Assembly: GCA_913057205.1 (NCBI GenBank)
Contig: CAJXNO010000011.1
Coordinates: 20,966-84,965 of the forward strand
DNA: 64,000 nt
Source: an uncultured Flavobacteriales bacterium
GTDB lineage: Bacteria; Bacteroidota; Bacteroidia; Flavobacteriales_G; Salibacteraceae
Direction: 5' to 3'
The notes beneath the pieces were generated by a model. That model ran no database searches. It was not told the DNA's origin and worked only from the letters and a program-made list of their open reading frames with translations. Shown here piece after piece: positions 22,953-32,565 of the stretch. A program made the translations under genes and the position numbers. Within the stretch, counting starts at the first letter, position 1. Each line of letters opens with the position of its first letter.

Positions 22953-25225
22953 AGCAGTTGATCTTATTCTCATTCCTTCTTTCATCCTTCAGCACATTTG
23001 CGCAGCACAAGTTCGCTCAATTGGGAACAGACCTACCAACACCCAACGTGTATCGCACGGCATCTGGGGCTCCTGGGCATGAATACTATCAGCAGCAAGC
23101 GGATTATGAGATGGACATCCACTTGGATGATGCCAATCAAAAGATCACAGGAAAGGAGCGCGTTACCTACACCAACAACTCTCCTGACGCTTTGCATTAC
23201 TTATGGGTTCAGCTCGATCAGAACATGCGCGCTAAGGACTCGGATACGAAGAAAATCGCTACGATGAGTCTAGATGAAGGGACCTCCTTCAACGAATTGA
23301 AGCGCCTACACAACGAATTCGATGGAGGGTTCAAGTTGGAAGCCGTAACCGATGATCAAGGGAATGCGCTTCCCTATACAGTGGTAAAAACCATGATGCG
23401 TATTGACCTACCCAGCCCTTTGAAAACCGGCGAATCATTCAGTTTTCGAATCAATTATTGGTACAACATCAACAATCGTCAAGAGATCGGCGGACGCTCG
23501 GGTTTTGAGTACTTCGAAGACGAGGATAACTACCTCTACACCATCGCACAGTTCTATCCGAGAATGTGTGTTTACAACGAAGTGGAAGGCTGGCAGAACA
23601 AGCAGTTTCTTGGGCGCGGGGAATTTACATTACCATTTGGAAACTACACCGTAAACATCACTGTTCCAGATGATCATGTAGTCGCATCTACAGGAACACT
23701 TCAAAACGAGGACGAGGTACTCACGGAAACACAAAAGGAGCGTTTGAAGGAAGCAAGAAACGCCAACACTCCCGTTATGATCGTGAATCAAAAAGAGGCA
23801 GAAAAGGCCGAAAAAGGAAAACCTAAAGGAGAGAAAACATGGACATACTATGCTGAGAATGTGCGTGACTTTGCCTTTGCTTCATCCAGAAAATTTATTT
23901 GGGATGCGATGGGCGTTGAGGTGGAAGGAAAGAACATCCTCTGCATGAGCTACTACCCCAAGGAAGGGAATCCACTTTGGGAGCGCTACAGCACAGAAGT
24001 AGTAGCACACACGATTCGCACCTACAGCAAGTATACCATCCCCTACCAATACCCCGTAGCGATCTCTGTTCACACCGATCGCATTGGTATGGAATATCCG
24101 ATGATCTGCTTCAACGGCGGAAGACCGGAGCCAGATGGAACCTACTCTGAAGGAACCAAACACGGCATGATCAGTGTGATCATACACGAAGTAGGTCACA
24201 ACTTCTTCCCGATGATCATCAACTCAGATGAACGTCAATGGACCTGGATGGATGAAGGACTGAACACCTTCGTACAGTATTTGACCGAAGTGGAATGGGA
24301 CCCCAACTACCCCTCGCGCAGAGGCAACCCTGCCAAGATTGTCAACTACATGAAAGGCGACCAGAGCTACATCAGTCCGATCATGACCAACAGCGAAAGC
24401 ATCTTCCAATTCGGCAACAATGCCTATGGTAAACCAGCTACTGCACTGAACATCCTACGTGAGACCATCCTGAGCAGAGAACTCTTTGATTTTGCTTTCA
24501 AGACCTATGCCGAGCGGTGGGCCTACAAGCACCCGACTCCGGCTGATTTTTTCCGAACGATGGAGGACGCATCCGGAGTTGACCTCGACTGGTTCTGGAG
24601 GGGCTGGTTCTTCACTACAGATCCCGTTGATATCTCCATCGATGAGGTTACCCTCTACACGATCAACTCCAAGAATCCTGACAAGGAGCTAGCCTATCAG
24701 GAGGCGCGTGCGAACGAAGAACCGATCTTTCTTGGCGACGAGATCAATAATAAAACAATCACTTCACCTGTAATATCTCAAAAACCTGAATTACAAGACT
24801 TTTATAACCGATATGATCGGTACGAGGCGACCGATTATGATCGTGACCAATTCAAGAAATACATCGAAGGACTCAGTGATGAAGAGAAGGAAATCCTCGG
24901 CTATGATTGGAACTATTACCAGGTGAAATTTACCAACGAAGGCGGCTTGCCGATGCCGATTATCTTAGACTTCATCTATACGGATAATTCAAGTGAACGG
25001 GTATACATTCCAGCTGAGATCTGGAAGATGGATGACAAGCAAGTGAGCAAGGTATTCTTCACGAAGAAAGAAGTAAAAGAGATCCAACTGGATCCTCAAC
25101 TTCAGACCGCCGACATCGACCGTAGTGACAATTACTGGCCACCAAGAACGTCGCAAAGCAGGTTTGAGTTATTCAAATACAACCGTTCGGGCGAACCCAA
25201 CCCGATGCAGAAGGCGAAGAAGTAG
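22949..25225 (+). CDS. Secreted M1-family metallopeptidase
   Basis: A 758-residue zinc aminopeptidase-type protein with signal peptide MKQLILFSFLLSSFSTFAQ. I chose the ATG at 22949, which overlaps the upstream stop (ATGA); the track begins four codons earlier. Residues 40-250 form the beta-rich M1 N-terminal domain. The catalytic motif is HEVGHNFFP (near residue 413) followed by DEGLNTFVQY, giving the HExxH-(18)-E zinc site. IGMEYPMICFNGG corresponds to the GxMEN substrate-binding region in altered form. It probably degrades peptides in the periplasm. Confidence 0.92.
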   Translation: MKQLILFSFLLSSFSTFAQHKFAQLGTDLPTPNVYRTASGAPGHEYYQQQADYEMDIHLDDANQKITGKERVTYTNNSPDALHYLWVQLDQNMRAKDSDTKKIATMSLDEGTSFNELKRLHNEFDGGFKLEAVTDDQGNALPYTVVKTMMRIDLPSPLKTGESFSFRINYWYNINNRQEIGGRSGFEYFEDEDNYLYTIAQFYPRMCVYNEVEGWQNKQFLGRGEFTLPFGNYTVNITVPDDHVVASTGTLQNEDEVLTETQKERLKEARNANTPVMIVNQKEAEKAEKGKPKGEKTWTYYAENVRDFAFASSRKFIWDAMGVEVEGKNILCMSYYPKEGNPLWERYSTEVVAHTIRTYSKYTIPYQYPVAISVHTDRIGMEYPMICFNGGRPEPDGTYSEGTKHGMISVIIHEVGHNFFPMIINSDERQWTWMDEGLNTFVQYLTEVEWDPNYPSRRGNPAKIVNYMKGDQSYISPIMTNSESIFQFGNNAYGKPATALNILRETILSRELFDFAFKTYAERWAYKHPTPADFFRTMEDASGVDLDWFWRGWFFTTDPVDISIDEVTLYTINSKNPDKELAYQEARANEEPIFLGDEINNKTITSPVISQKPELQDFYNRYDRYEATDYDRDQFKKYIEGLSDEEKEILGYDWNYYQVKFTNEGGLPMPIILDFIYTDNSSERVYIPAEIWKMDDKQVSKVFFTKKEVKEIQLDPQLQTADIDRSDNYWPPRTSQSRFELFKYNRSGEPNPMQKAKK

Positions 25226-25449
25226 TTCTCCGTTCTCCCTTTCTAGCCTTCTCACTGCTTCAAGGGCAACTAGAACCGTCGGAACTTTCCTATTCATGTG
25301 ACAAGGCATCTGCCCTTCTCGGCAATTTGTCACCCTCTCTACTGCCGTTTGTCAACGATTTAACCCGATGGTCAGACTTCGCTGACGTTCTGTCTTATTC
25401 TCCGGATTGGTACGATTTTGTTGTGTTGTTTTGAAAAATAAATCTGAAC

Positions 25450-26028
25450 ATGAAACTATTGAGACTTAGCTTCCTTTCTGGCCTGATGGCCGTTCTGCTT
25501 TCCAGTTGTGGTTACAATAACATGGTGGAAAAGGATGAGATCATTGCTAAATCTTGGGCCGATGTAGAGACCCAATACCAGCGACGTGCAGACCTGATCC
25601 CAAATTTGGTCAACACCGTGAAGGGTTATGCAGACTTTGAAAAAGAGACCCTATCTGCCGTCATTGAGGCTCGTTCTAAGGCAACAAGCATGAACATCAA
25701 TGCAGATGAGATCACCCCGGAAAACATTCAAAAGTTCCAAGCAGCACAGTCTGAATTGTCCGGAGCCCTCTCTCGCCTATTGGTGACTGTAGAACGTTAT
25801 CCTGATCTAAAAGCGAATCAGAACTTCCTCGAGCTTCAGGCTCAGCTAGAAGGTACCGAAAACAGAATCAGCGTAGCGCGCCAGAAGTTCAATGCAGCCG
25901 TTCAAGATTACAACAGCTACATCCGCAGCTTCCCGAGGGTGATCTATGCAGGATGGTTTGATTTTGAGAAGAAAGGCTACTTCGAAGCAGAGGCTGGAAC
26001 GGAGAATGCACCAAAGGTTGAATTCTGA
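25450..26028 (+). CDS. LemA family protein
   Basis: A 192-residue protein with the LemA signature WADVETQYQRRADLIPNLVN and VKGYADFEKETL.AVIEARSKA, then YPDLKANQNFLELQAQLEGT and RQKFNAAVQDYNSYIRSFP. The N-terminus ends in a lipobox-like LLSSCGYNN, whereas classic LemA has a plain transmembrane anchor. LemA proteins are coiled, membrane-attached and of unclear function. It shares one base with the next gene (TGATG) and forms an operon with two TPM-domain proteins, a common arrangement. Confidence 0.93.
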   Translation: MKLLRLSFLSGLMAVLLSSCGYNNMVEKDEIIAKSWADVETQYQRRADLIPNLVNTVKGYADFEKETLSAVIEARSKATSMNINADEITPENIQKFQAAQSELSGALSRLLVTVERYPDLKANQNFLELQAQLEGTENRISVARQKFNAAVQDYNSYIRSFPRVIYAGWFDFEKKGYFEAEAGTENAPKVEF

Positions 26029-26468
26029 TGTTTGAGCAACCTCCTTTTACAAAAGCAGAAGAACAGCGCATTGTAGATGCCATTAAGGCGGCCGAGGAGA
26101 ATACCTCTGGCGAGATCCGGATCCACATCGAGCGGAAGTGCAAGAAAGATGTATATGCAGAAGCCGTAGAGGTCTTCGAGAGGCTTGGCATGACCAAGAC
26201 CGAATTAAGAAACGGAGTACTGATCCTGGTGGCACTAGACGATCATAAATTCGCCATCATTGGTGACAAAGGCATCAATGAAAAAGTGCCTCAAAACTTC
26301 TGGGAAGAAACCAAAGACTTGATGCTCGCTCATTTCAAAGAGGGACGCATCGCAGATGGAATCATCGAAGGCATCACCGATGCTGGCGCACAACTGAAGC
26401 AGTACTTCCCCTATCAATCAAACGACGAAAACGAACTGGATGATGACATCAGCTATGGTAAATCTTAA
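26028..26468 (+). CDS. TPM-domain protein (cytoplasmic type)
   Basis: A 146-residue TPM (TLP18.3/Psb32/MOLO-1) domain without signal peptide: FTKAEEQRIVDAIKAAEENT, SGEIRIHIERKCK, RNGVLILVALDDHKFAIIGD and GIIEGITDAGAQLKQYFP. Some TPM domains are acid phosphatases, but activity for this subgroup is unknown. It starts on the LemA stop and overlaps the third gene by 14 nt, so the trio is translated together. Confidence 0.88.
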   Translation: MFEQPPFTKAEEQRIVDAIKAAEENTSGEIRIHIERKCKKDVYAEAVEVFERLGMTKTELRNGVLILVALDDHKFAIIGDKGINEKVPQNFWEETKDLMLAHFKEGRIADGIIEGITDAGAQLKQYFPYQSNDENELDDDISYGKS

Positions 26469-27195
26469 ATACGCGCTGATCGGCATACTGTTCTTCGTTG
26501 CTCAGACCAGTTTTGGTTTGGAGATTCCTGAGCGTCCGAACCGATTGGTGAACGATTACGCTGGAATGATGAGCTCCGCTGAAACACGGGCTTTGGAGCG
26601 CAAATTGGTGGCCTACAACGACTCTACATCAACCCAAATAGCCATCGTGACCATTCCTTCCTTAGAAGGAGACGATCTCTTTGACTACAGCCAGCGATTG
26701 GCAGAAGCATGGGGGATTGGAGGTAAGGAGAACGATAATGGCGTGCTCCTTTTAATCTCACAGGCCGAACGCAAGATCCGCATTCATACAGGCTATGGAA
26801 CGGAAGGCGCAATACCGGATGCCATTGCCAAGCGAATCATAGAGCAAGAAATCAAACCAGCATTCCAACAGGGAAACATCTACGGAGGTATTGATGATGC
26901 TACCAATGCGATGATTGCCGCTTTGGCGGGTGAATACAAAGCCTCTGGCAAAAAGAAAGGTGGACGCAAGAACCCCCCTGCATTTTTTGGGACCCTCGCT
27001 CTTTTCCTCATCTTGTTTGTCTTCGGTGGTCGCCGGCGATACACTGGATACGGCAACAGCGGTAGGCGCTACTATGGCACCCCTTTCATCGGAGGATTTG
27101 GTTCCGGCGGCGGCTTTGGCGGCGGCGGTGGTGGTGAATTTGGAGGCTTCGGTGGCGGTGGCTTTGGCGGCGGTGGTGCTAGCGGTGGTTGGTAA
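26455..27195 (+). CDS. TPM-domain membrane protein with Gly-rich C-terminus (YgcG-like)
   Basis: A 246-residue protein from the ATG at 26455 (MVNLKYALIGILFF, a signal peptide); the track begins five codons earlier inside the previous gene. The TPM domain follows: NRLVNDYAGMMSSAETRALE, TQIAIVTIPSLEGDDLFDY, WGIGGKENDNGVLLLIS and RIHTGYGTEGAIPDA. A transmembrane helix (FGTLALFLILFVFGG) and a tail of FGGGG repeats ending GGGGASGGW complete the YgcG/DUF477 layout. The domain faces the periplasm. Function in envelope stress is often suggested but not shown. Confidence 0.9.
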   Translation: MVNLKYALIGILFFVAQTSFGLEIPERPNRLVNDYAGMMSSAETRALERKLVAYNDSTSTQIAIVTIPSLEGDDLFDYSQRLAEAWGIGGKENDNGVLLLISQAERKIRIHTGYGTEGAIPDAIAKRIIEQEIKPAFQQGNIYGGIDDATNAMIAALAGEYKASGKKKGGRKNPPAFFGTLALFLILFVFGGRRRYTGYGNSGRRYYGTPFIGGFGSGGGFGGGGGGEFGGFGGGGFGGGGASGGW

Positions 27196-27414
27196 TTTTT
27201 TACGTCCTACCAAACACATTCAATATCGGTTTCATGATGGAGGTATAAAACCCACATTATGAAACTTCTTATCGTTGACGGCCTTTCAGTCTGGCGTCTA
27301 TTGGATTCGCGTGAGCGACGATGCAGCGTCTTACGATCTGAAGATGATCGTGGCGCACTGATCTTACAGCATCTGAATGATGAAGACCGGTGGAAGTTTT
27401 TCCATCGGTCTTTT
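27196..27414 (+). other. Unexplained intergenic stretch ending in a + strand terminator
   Basis: About 190 bp between the YgcG-like gene and a strong + strand terminator. The only ORF (27259-27465) runs through the terminator, resembles no protein family I know and is probably spurious. The stretch is either an unusually long 3' UTR of the LemA operon or a small RNA gene; it is clearly more GC-balanced and structured than a random spacer (for example GCGTGAGCGACGATGCAGCG). Confidence 0.35.
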
Positions 27415-27416
27415 TT
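27383..27416 (+). terminator. Rho-independent terminator
   Basis: AAGACCGGTGGAA pairs with TTCCATCGGTCTT (one mismatch) around a short loop and is followed by TTTTTT on the + strand. It overlaps the last codon of the convergent GT2 gene. Confidence 0.85.
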
Positions 27417-28293
27417 ATGCTTCTCTACAAAGAAGAGCGAGCTTCCAGAGATCAAAGAGAAGTAGTCTTGGGTGCTCTCCTTTCAAATTACGCATGATCC
27501 AGCTCTCTCTTGAAAGAATCAATTTGGAGAAAAGGAAAGTTAGCTTCCATCGCTCAAGCAGCAAATAATACCTCACCAAGGGTATTCCACCACCCACCTT
27601 TCCTCGCTGGATCAACTGTGCTAAGTTTCGAATGGCGTTGCGGGATTTCTCTAGGAACACATCAGCATCCTCCACCCCGATATGTTCAATGGGGTTGTCG
27701 ATATGCCGAACTTCGAAGCTGGCACGCTTCAGTTCTGCGGCAAAAAGCGTGTCTTCGTGTCCATAACCGCTCAGGGCTTCGTCCATTCTCACCTGTTCAT
27801 ACACCTTTCGTTGAACCATGAAGTTATTGGTCATGAAGGCCTTATACGGGGCTCGTTCACGATCTGCTACTGCGACCTCCTCCTTGTGTTTGCCGCAAAA
27901 CCAATGGAAGTAGCGTTCTAGTTCAACAGGAGCTTGATCTGCATAGGTTCGACCGCCATACACAACATGAGCATCCGAATGTTCAAGGTAGCGTTCCAAA
28001 TAATCTGATCGCACAACGCGTCCGTCACAATCCAAAAACAACAGAAGTTCAAATTTCGACACTTCGAGTAATCGATTCCGTATGCCGCTTCGTCCTAGGT
28101 TGCGCTCTACCTCCAGATAGCGCACATGAGGAAGGTTTGTAAGTGTAGTGTGGAGCTTCTTGAAATGATCTTCACTCACATCATCCAAGCAGATGATCTC
28201 AACTTCTGGTGAAATCCGCCCCGCCTGTTCTGACAAATCCTTGACGAATTCACGTACGTCAAAATTGAAAATGGGAATGAGGATGCTGAGCAT
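27415..28293 (-). CDS. Family 2 glycosyltransferase
   Basis: A 292-residue GT-A fold transferase: N-terminal MLSILIPIFNFDVREFVKDL, nucleotide-sugar binding EVEIICLDDVSEDHF, ERNLGRSGIRNRLLE and the DxD-type LLFLDCDGRV (about residues 90-100), then a C-terminal acceptor region with GYGHEDTLFAAEL (ED motif). There are no membrane helices beyond an amphipathic end. It probably adds a sugar to a cell-surface glycan. Donor and acceptor are unknown. It lies 11 nt downstream of ftsE on the same strand and is likely co-transcribed. Confidence 0.9.
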   Translation of the reverse strand: MLSILIPIFNFDVREFVKDLSEQAGRISPEVEIICLDDVSEDHFKKLHTTLTNLPHVRYLEVERNLGRSGIRNRLLEVSKFELLLFLDCDGRVVRSDYLERYLEHSDAHVVYGGRTYADQAPVELERYFHWFCGKHKEEVAVADRERAPYKAFMTNNFMVQRKVYEQVRMDEALSGYGHEDTLFAAELKRASFEVRHIDNPIEHIGVEDADVFLEKSRNAIRNLAQLIQRGKVGGGIPLVRYYLLLERWKLTFLFSKLILSRESWIMRNLKGEHPRLLLFDLWKLALLCREA

Positions 28294-28304
28294 GGTCAGC
28301 GGGC

Positions 28305-29003
28305 TTAATCGGTCTGATCGGATTGCATCTCACTCGCTTTTGAGTCGATGACCTTTCCATCTTCACACCGAAGGGTACGGTTACCATACTTACTCATCTG
28401 CGCATAGTCATGGGTTGCCATGAGCACAGAACGGTCGCTTTTGCTGATATCGTGCAGGAGCTTGAGGATATTCTCGGAGGTTTCAGGATCCAAATTTCCT
28501 GTTGGCTCATCGGCTAGAATCAATACGGGATCATTGATCAGGGCCCGCGCTATGGCCACGCGCTGCTGCTCTCCCCCACTCAACTCATAAGGCATCTTAA
28601 AACCCTTGGTAGCTAACCCTACCATATCCAAGACCTCCTCGATCCTATTCTTCATCTCCACCTTATCCTTCCAGCCGGTAGCTTTCATCACAAAAATCAG
28701 GTTCTCTGCCACCGATCGATCGGTCAGCAACTGAAAGTCTTGAAAGACGATGCCAAGCTTGCGTCGTAAGAATGGGACTTGTTTGCGCTTTAACTTTCTA
28801 AGATCGAATTCCGCAACGTTTCCGCTTCCTTCCGTCATCGGCAACTCCCCATAGAGGGTCTTGAGCAAGCTGCTCTTACCGGTTCCGGTCTTACCAATGA
28901 GGTAAACGAACTCATTCTTATGAATTTCAAAATTCACATCAGACAGCACCAGGTGCTTTTCGATGTAGATGTTACAGTCTTTGATCGCGACAATTGGCTC
29001 CAT
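28305..29003 (-). CDS. ftsE: FtsE-like cell-division ABC ATPase
   Basis: A 232-residue ABC ATPase starting at the ATG at 29003 (MEPIVAIKD); the track start is 39 codons too long. Walker [13 protein letters not shown]-loop FQDFQLL, signature [15 protein letters not shown], Walker [12 protein letters not shown] and H-loop ATHDY are all present. Sequence style ([40 protein letters not shown]) is that of FtsE, which with FtsX controls peptidoglycan hydrolases at the septum. No ftsX is adjacent, which is common in Bacteroidota. A LolD-type exporter ATPase is the alternative. Confidence 0.82.
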   Translation of the reverse strand: MEPIVAIKDCNIYIEKHLVLSDVNFEIHKNEFVYLIGKTGTGKSSLLKTLYGELPMTEGSGNVAEFDLRKLKRKQVPFLRRKLGIVFQDFQLLTDRSVAENLIFVMKATGWKDKVEMKNRIEEVLDMVGLATKGFKMPYELSGGEQQRVAIARALINDPVLILADEPTGNLDPETSENILKLLHDISKSDRSVLMATHDYAQMSKYGNRTLRCEDGKVIDSKASEMQSDQTD

Positions 29004-29090
29004 AGTTGAAACAAAGTTAAACTTGCATTGTCCTGCCTGAACCACTTCTTTCTCGGAGTTGTGGACAGGCGGAATGTGAAAAACCTCGGT

Positions 29091-29591
29091 ATGAAACTCG
29101 GCATCATCAGCGATACACACGGCTACCTAGACGACCGTATCTTACATCACCTCAGCGACTGCCATCATGTGCTGCACGCTGGAGACATCGGCCCAGGAGC
29201 GATCATCGACCAATTGGAAGAGGCACATCCGTGCACCGCGGTGTACGGCAACATTGATGATGCTGCAACCCGTGCGCGGCATCCAGAATATGTGCTGCTT
29301 GACTTTGAAGGGGTATCCGTGCTGATGATCCACATTGCCGGAGCCATCGAGCGCTACAACACAAATACGAGGAAACTGATCGAACAGCACCAGCCCGATG
29401 TTTTGATCTGCGGACACTCACACATCCTCAAGGTAAAACAAGACCAACGCTTCGGGTTGCTTCACATCAACCCAGGAGCAGCGGGAAGGCATGGGTTTCA
29501 TAAAACCCGTACCCTGTTGACCGTAGAAGCGGAAAATGGATCATTGAAAGACCTAAAGCTCATTGAGCTTGGCCCTAGAAGTAAAGGCTAA
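29091..29591 (+). CDS. Metallophosphoesterase, YfcE/MJ0936 type
   Basis: A 166-residue calcineurin-like phosphoesterase starting at ATG 29091 (MKLGIISDTHG); the 21 extra codons in the track are not conserved. Metal-binding motifs: SDTHG, HAGDIG, VYGNIDD, then GHSHILKV and LLHINPGAAG. YfcE-type enzymes hydrolyse phosphodiesters in vitro; the natural substrate is uncertain. It is divergent from ftsE and overlaps the DUF4293 gene by 4 nt at its 3' end. Confidence 0.92.
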   Translation: MKLGIISDTHGYLDDRILHHLSDCHHVLHAGDIGPGAIIDQLEEAHPCTAVYGNIDDAATRARHPEYVLLDFEGVSVLMIHIAGAIERYNTNTRKLIEQHQPDVLICGHSHILKVKQDQRFGLLHINPGAAGRHGFHKTRTLLTVEAENGSLKDLKLIELGPRSKG

Positions 29592-30037
29592 CGCAAGCGG
29601 TCTACCGACTTTACCAGGTCCTCATCCTTTTTGATTGCTTTCAAGGCCATCCAACTCAGAACTGCACACAAAGTCGGAATGAGCACAGCAATTCCGTAGC
29701 TCATTTCTATGGCTTCAGGTCCACCCAAGGACTCCATACTCCAATAGTGATCCAATGCAAAACCACCCAAAGCCAGAAAAGCGGCAATAATGGCAAAACG
29801 AGCATTCCGCATCTGCTGCTTCCTGTTCTTGAATTGAGCAATTGTGGCGACCAACACGCCTAATAACAAGGCCCACAAAAAGGACAACGTGCTAGCAGAC
29901 AGCCCTTCATCACTACCGAAAGGCTTGAGGGCAAGGCTAAGCTCACCAACACGGTAAACGACCCAGTTTAAGAAGAAGCCGAGTACAACGAGTACGGCAG
30001 CGATGAGAAGATAAAGGCTTTGAATGCGTTGAATCAT
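29588..30037 (-). CDS. DUF4293 membrane protein
   Basis: A 149-residue protein with four membrane helices, beginning MIQRIQSLYLLIAAVL and ending KAIKKDEDLVKSVDRLR, the conserved termini of the Bacteroidota-specific DUF4293 family. Function is unknown. It is divergent from rho, a neighbourhood often seen in Bacteroidota. The end overlaps the convergent phosphoesterase gene by 4 nt. Confidence 0.88.
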   Translation of the reverse strand: MIQRIQSLYLLIAAVLVVLGFFLNWVVYRVGELSLALKPFGSDEGLSASTLSFLWALLLGVLVATIAQFKNRKQQMRNARFAIIAAFLALGGFALDHYWSMESLGGPEAIEMSYGIAVLIPTLCAVLSWMALKAIKKDEDLVKSVDRLR

Positions 30038-30225
30038 CGAAAGATTATTTGCTGCAAAAATTGGAAATCAAGTGGAATAAATAGAAAAACAGTTATTATT
30101 GCAACGCGGTACTACGCAACAACTATTCCCTCTCTTTCCAACAAACAATCTTGGTTTCTTTTAAAGAGAGTTTCACGAATCTTTACTTACTGGTTGATTT
30201 TCACATTCCACTACATCCAAACTTT

Positions 30226-31965
30226 ATGTACGACATTATAGAATTGAACGAGAAGTTGGTCTCTGAGCTGAAGGATATTGCAAAGGGGTTAAATGTCAAG
30301 AAATACGAAAAGCTGAAGAAGCAAGACCTCATCTACCAAATCTTGGACGCCCAGGCGATGAACCCCAAGAAGGTGGAGGAGCTCAAAGGTGATGCACCTG
30401 CGAAAGCATTCGAAAGCAGCGACAACAATAGCGACGAAAAGCCTAAGCGCACACGCCAGCCAAAACCGAAGCCAGCTCCCAGAGAGAACGCTTCCACGGA
30501 ACAAAAGGCGAGTGATTCGGCAGACCAAAAGCCAAATCAAGACACGAACAACAGCGATAAAGGAAGATCTTCTTCTAATGATAACCGTCGTCGCTCCAAC
30601 AAAGACAGTGGATCATCGAACGATCGATCATCCAATAATCAGGGTCGTCCGCCAAGCAACCAAAAAAGCGATGATCAAAAGAACGATGATCAGCGCGGAG
30701 GTCGCTCGAATGATTCCCGTGGTCAACAACACAATGATAACAACGATCAGAAGCGAGATAGCAACAATGATCAGAAGCGCGACAACAATGATGATACCCG
30801 CGGACGTGGACGTCAGAAGAAAGAGAAGATCGAATACAAGTATGAATTCGATGAGATCGTAAGTGCGGAAGGTTGTTTGGAGATCATGAAGGAAGGTTAT
30901 GGCTTCCTGCGTTCTGCCGATTACAGCTACCTGAGCTCACCGGATGATGTGTATGTATCCCAATCACAGATCAAGTTATTCGGTCTGCGTACCGGTGATA
31001 CCATTCGTGGTACCATACGTCCTCCGAAGGATGGCGAAAAGTACTACCCGCTTATCCGCATTGAGAAGATCAATGGTCTCGATCCTGCTGATGTGCGTGA
31101 TCGCGTGCCATTCGACTATTTGAAGCCGCTTTTCCCAGAGAAGAAGTTCAACTTGACTGGTCATCGAAAGCAAACCATGTCATCCCGCATCATTGACCTA
31201 TTCACACCGATCGGTAAAGGTCAGCGTGGATTGATCGTTGCACAGCCAAAGACGGGTAAGACAGAGATTTTGAAGGAAGTGGCCAACGCCATTGCACTGA
31301 ATCACCCAGAGGTTTACTTGATGGTGCTGCTCATTGATGAGCGTCCGGAAGAGGTAACCGATATGGAACGAAGCGTAAACGCTGAAGTAGTTGCATCCAC
31401 TTTTGATGAACCAGCTGATCGCCACGTGAAGGTTTCCAACATTGTTCTAGAAAAAGCCAAGCGATTGGTTGAGTGTGGGCATGATGTGGTCATTCTATTG
31501 GACTCGATTACTCGCCTTGCACGTGCCTATAATACGGTGGCACCTGCTTCTGGTAAGGTCTTGACCGGTGGTGTAGATGCCAACGCGTTGCACAAGCCTA
31601 AGCGCTTCTTCGGTGCAGCTCGAAACATCGAGCACGGTGGTTCGCTTACCATCATTGCAACGGCGCTTACAGAGACTGGCTCGAAGATGGATGAAGTGAT
31701 CTTTGAAGAGTTCAAGGGCACGGGTAACATGGAGCTTCAATTGGATCGTAAGCTGAGTAACCGAAGGGTATTTCCAGCGATCGATTTGGTTGCATCGAGT
31801 ACACGTCGCGACGACCTGTTGGTGGAGCGAGATACATTGCAACGCATTTGGATCCTTCGCAAGCACCTGTCTGATATGAACACCATTGAAGCGATGGAGT
31901 TCCTCAAGCAGCAAATGCACAACACCAAGTCAAACGAGGAGTTCCTCATCGCCATGAACGGCTAG
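30226..31965 (+). CDS. rho: Transcription termination factor Rho with large polar insertion
   Basis: A 579-residue Rho from the ATG at 30226 ([20 protein letters not shown]); the earlier track start is not conserved. Residues 1-45 are the Rho_N helices. Residues about 60-200 are a low-complexity insertion rich in Asn, Asp, Gln, Arg and Ser. Next are the RNA-binding cold-shock-like domain ([33 protein letters not shown]) and the ATPase ([13 protein letters not shown]; Walker [18 protein letters not shown]-loop [20 protein letters not shown]). It is the hexameric RNA translocase that ends transcription. Insertions of this sort are typical of Bacteroidota Rho. A strong intrinsic terminator follows the stop. 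Confidence 0.97.
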   Translation: MYDIIELNEKLVSELKDIAKGLNVKKYEKLKKQDLIYQILDAQAMNPKKVEELKGDAPAKAFESSDNNSDEKPKRTRQPKPKPAPRENASTEQKASDSADQKPNQDTNNSDKGRSSSNDNRRRSNKDSGSSNDRSSNNQGRPPSNQKSDDQKNDDQRGGRSNDSRGQQHNDNNDQKRDSNNDQKRDNNDDTRGRGRQKKEKIEYKYEFDEIVSAEGCLEIMKEGYGFLRSADYSYLSSPDDVYVSQSQIKLFGLRTGDTIRGTIRPPKDGEKYYPLIRIEKINGLDPADVRDRVPFDYLKPLFPEKKFNLTGHRKQTMSSRIIDLFTPIGKGQRGLIVAQPKTGKTEILKEVANAIALNHPEVYLMVLLIDERPEEVTDMERSVNAEVVASTFDEPADRHVKVSNIVLEKAKRLVECGHDVVILLDSITRLARAYNTVAPASGKVLTGGVDANALHKPKRFFGAARNIEHGGSLTIIATALTETGSKMDEVIFEEFKGTGNMELQLDRKLSNRRVFPAIDLVASSTRRDDLLVERDTLQRIWILRKHLSDMNTIEAMEFLKQQMHNTKSNEEFLIAMNG

Positions 31966-31984
31966 GGTTGATTTACCGAATTCT

Positions 31985-32025
31985 AACGCCTGCACGATGT
32001 ACCTTCGCTGCAGGCGTTTTTATTT
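31985..32025 (+). terminator. Rho-independent terminator after rho
   Basis: AACGCCTGC (31985-31993) pairs perfectly with GCAGGCGTT (32010-32018), followed by TTTTATTTT. Confidence 0.9.
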
Positions 32026-32034
32026 TCAGCACCG

Positions 32035-32565
32035 ATGCAGCACCCCATAAGAAATATAGCCTTGATTGCCGCCTTCGCTTCGATCATTGCCAAGATGCTC
32101 TACTTCATTTTTCTAGCGCCTGATAAGGCCTTTGACATGTACGTACGGTTCTTTTATTTGCTCTGCTTTCTAGCCGCCTTGTTTTTCGGTGTGCGCAGTT
32201 GGAAGATTCAACGAGGAGCGAGTGCTTTTACAGATGATATAAAATCTGGTATGAAGGTCGCATCCATTTATGCGCTTGTGGTTTCAGGGTTCACCTGGCT
32301 CTACTATGCGAAGATCAATCCAGGCTACTTTGCACAGCGAATCGAAGAAAGGGTTCATGCGGCTGAACAAGCTATTGCAGCCGGGGCAGAAAATGCAGAT
32401 CAGATCGATCTAGCCCAAGTTGAACAGACCGTAGGTTTCATTTTCAACGCCTTCACGCACGCCAGCCTTACCCTTTTCGGCCTCATGGCCCTAGGGTTCT
32501 TTTACACGATCATCATCGTGATGCTCTTTCGTTGGAAACCGCGTCCGTTCGGGATCACGGGTTAA
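32035..32565 (+). CDS. DUF4199-like membrane protein
   Basis: A 176-residue protein with four predicted membrane helices (IALIAAFASIIAKMLYFIF, YLLCFLAALFFGV, ASIYALVVSGFTWLYY, LFGLMALGFFYTIIIVML) and a charged periplasmic or cytoplasmic insert rich in Glu and Ala. The KSGMKVASIYALVVSGFTWL...YY.KINP pattern resembles DUF4199, a Bacteroidota family of unknown role. It begins just after the rho terminator and overlaps the convergent mpl gene by 11 nt. Confidence 0.65.
   Translation: MQHPIRNIALIAAFASIIAKMLYFIFLAPDKAFDMYVRFFYLLCFLAALFFGVRSWKIQRGASAFTDDIKSGMKVASIYALVVSGFTWLYYAKINPGYFAQRIEERVHAAEQAIAAGAENADQIDLAQVEQTVGFIFNAFTHASLTLFGLMALGFFYTIIIVMLFRWKPRPFGITG

Noticed and set aside
27259-27465. 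68-residue ORF on the + strand (MKLLIVDG...)
   Set aside because: It reads through a strong terminator and into the convergent GT2 gene, and its sequence has no protein-like conservation pattern that I recognise.
30389-30862. 157-residue ORF inside rho
   Set aside because: It is an out-of-frame shadow of the low-complexity insertion of Rho.
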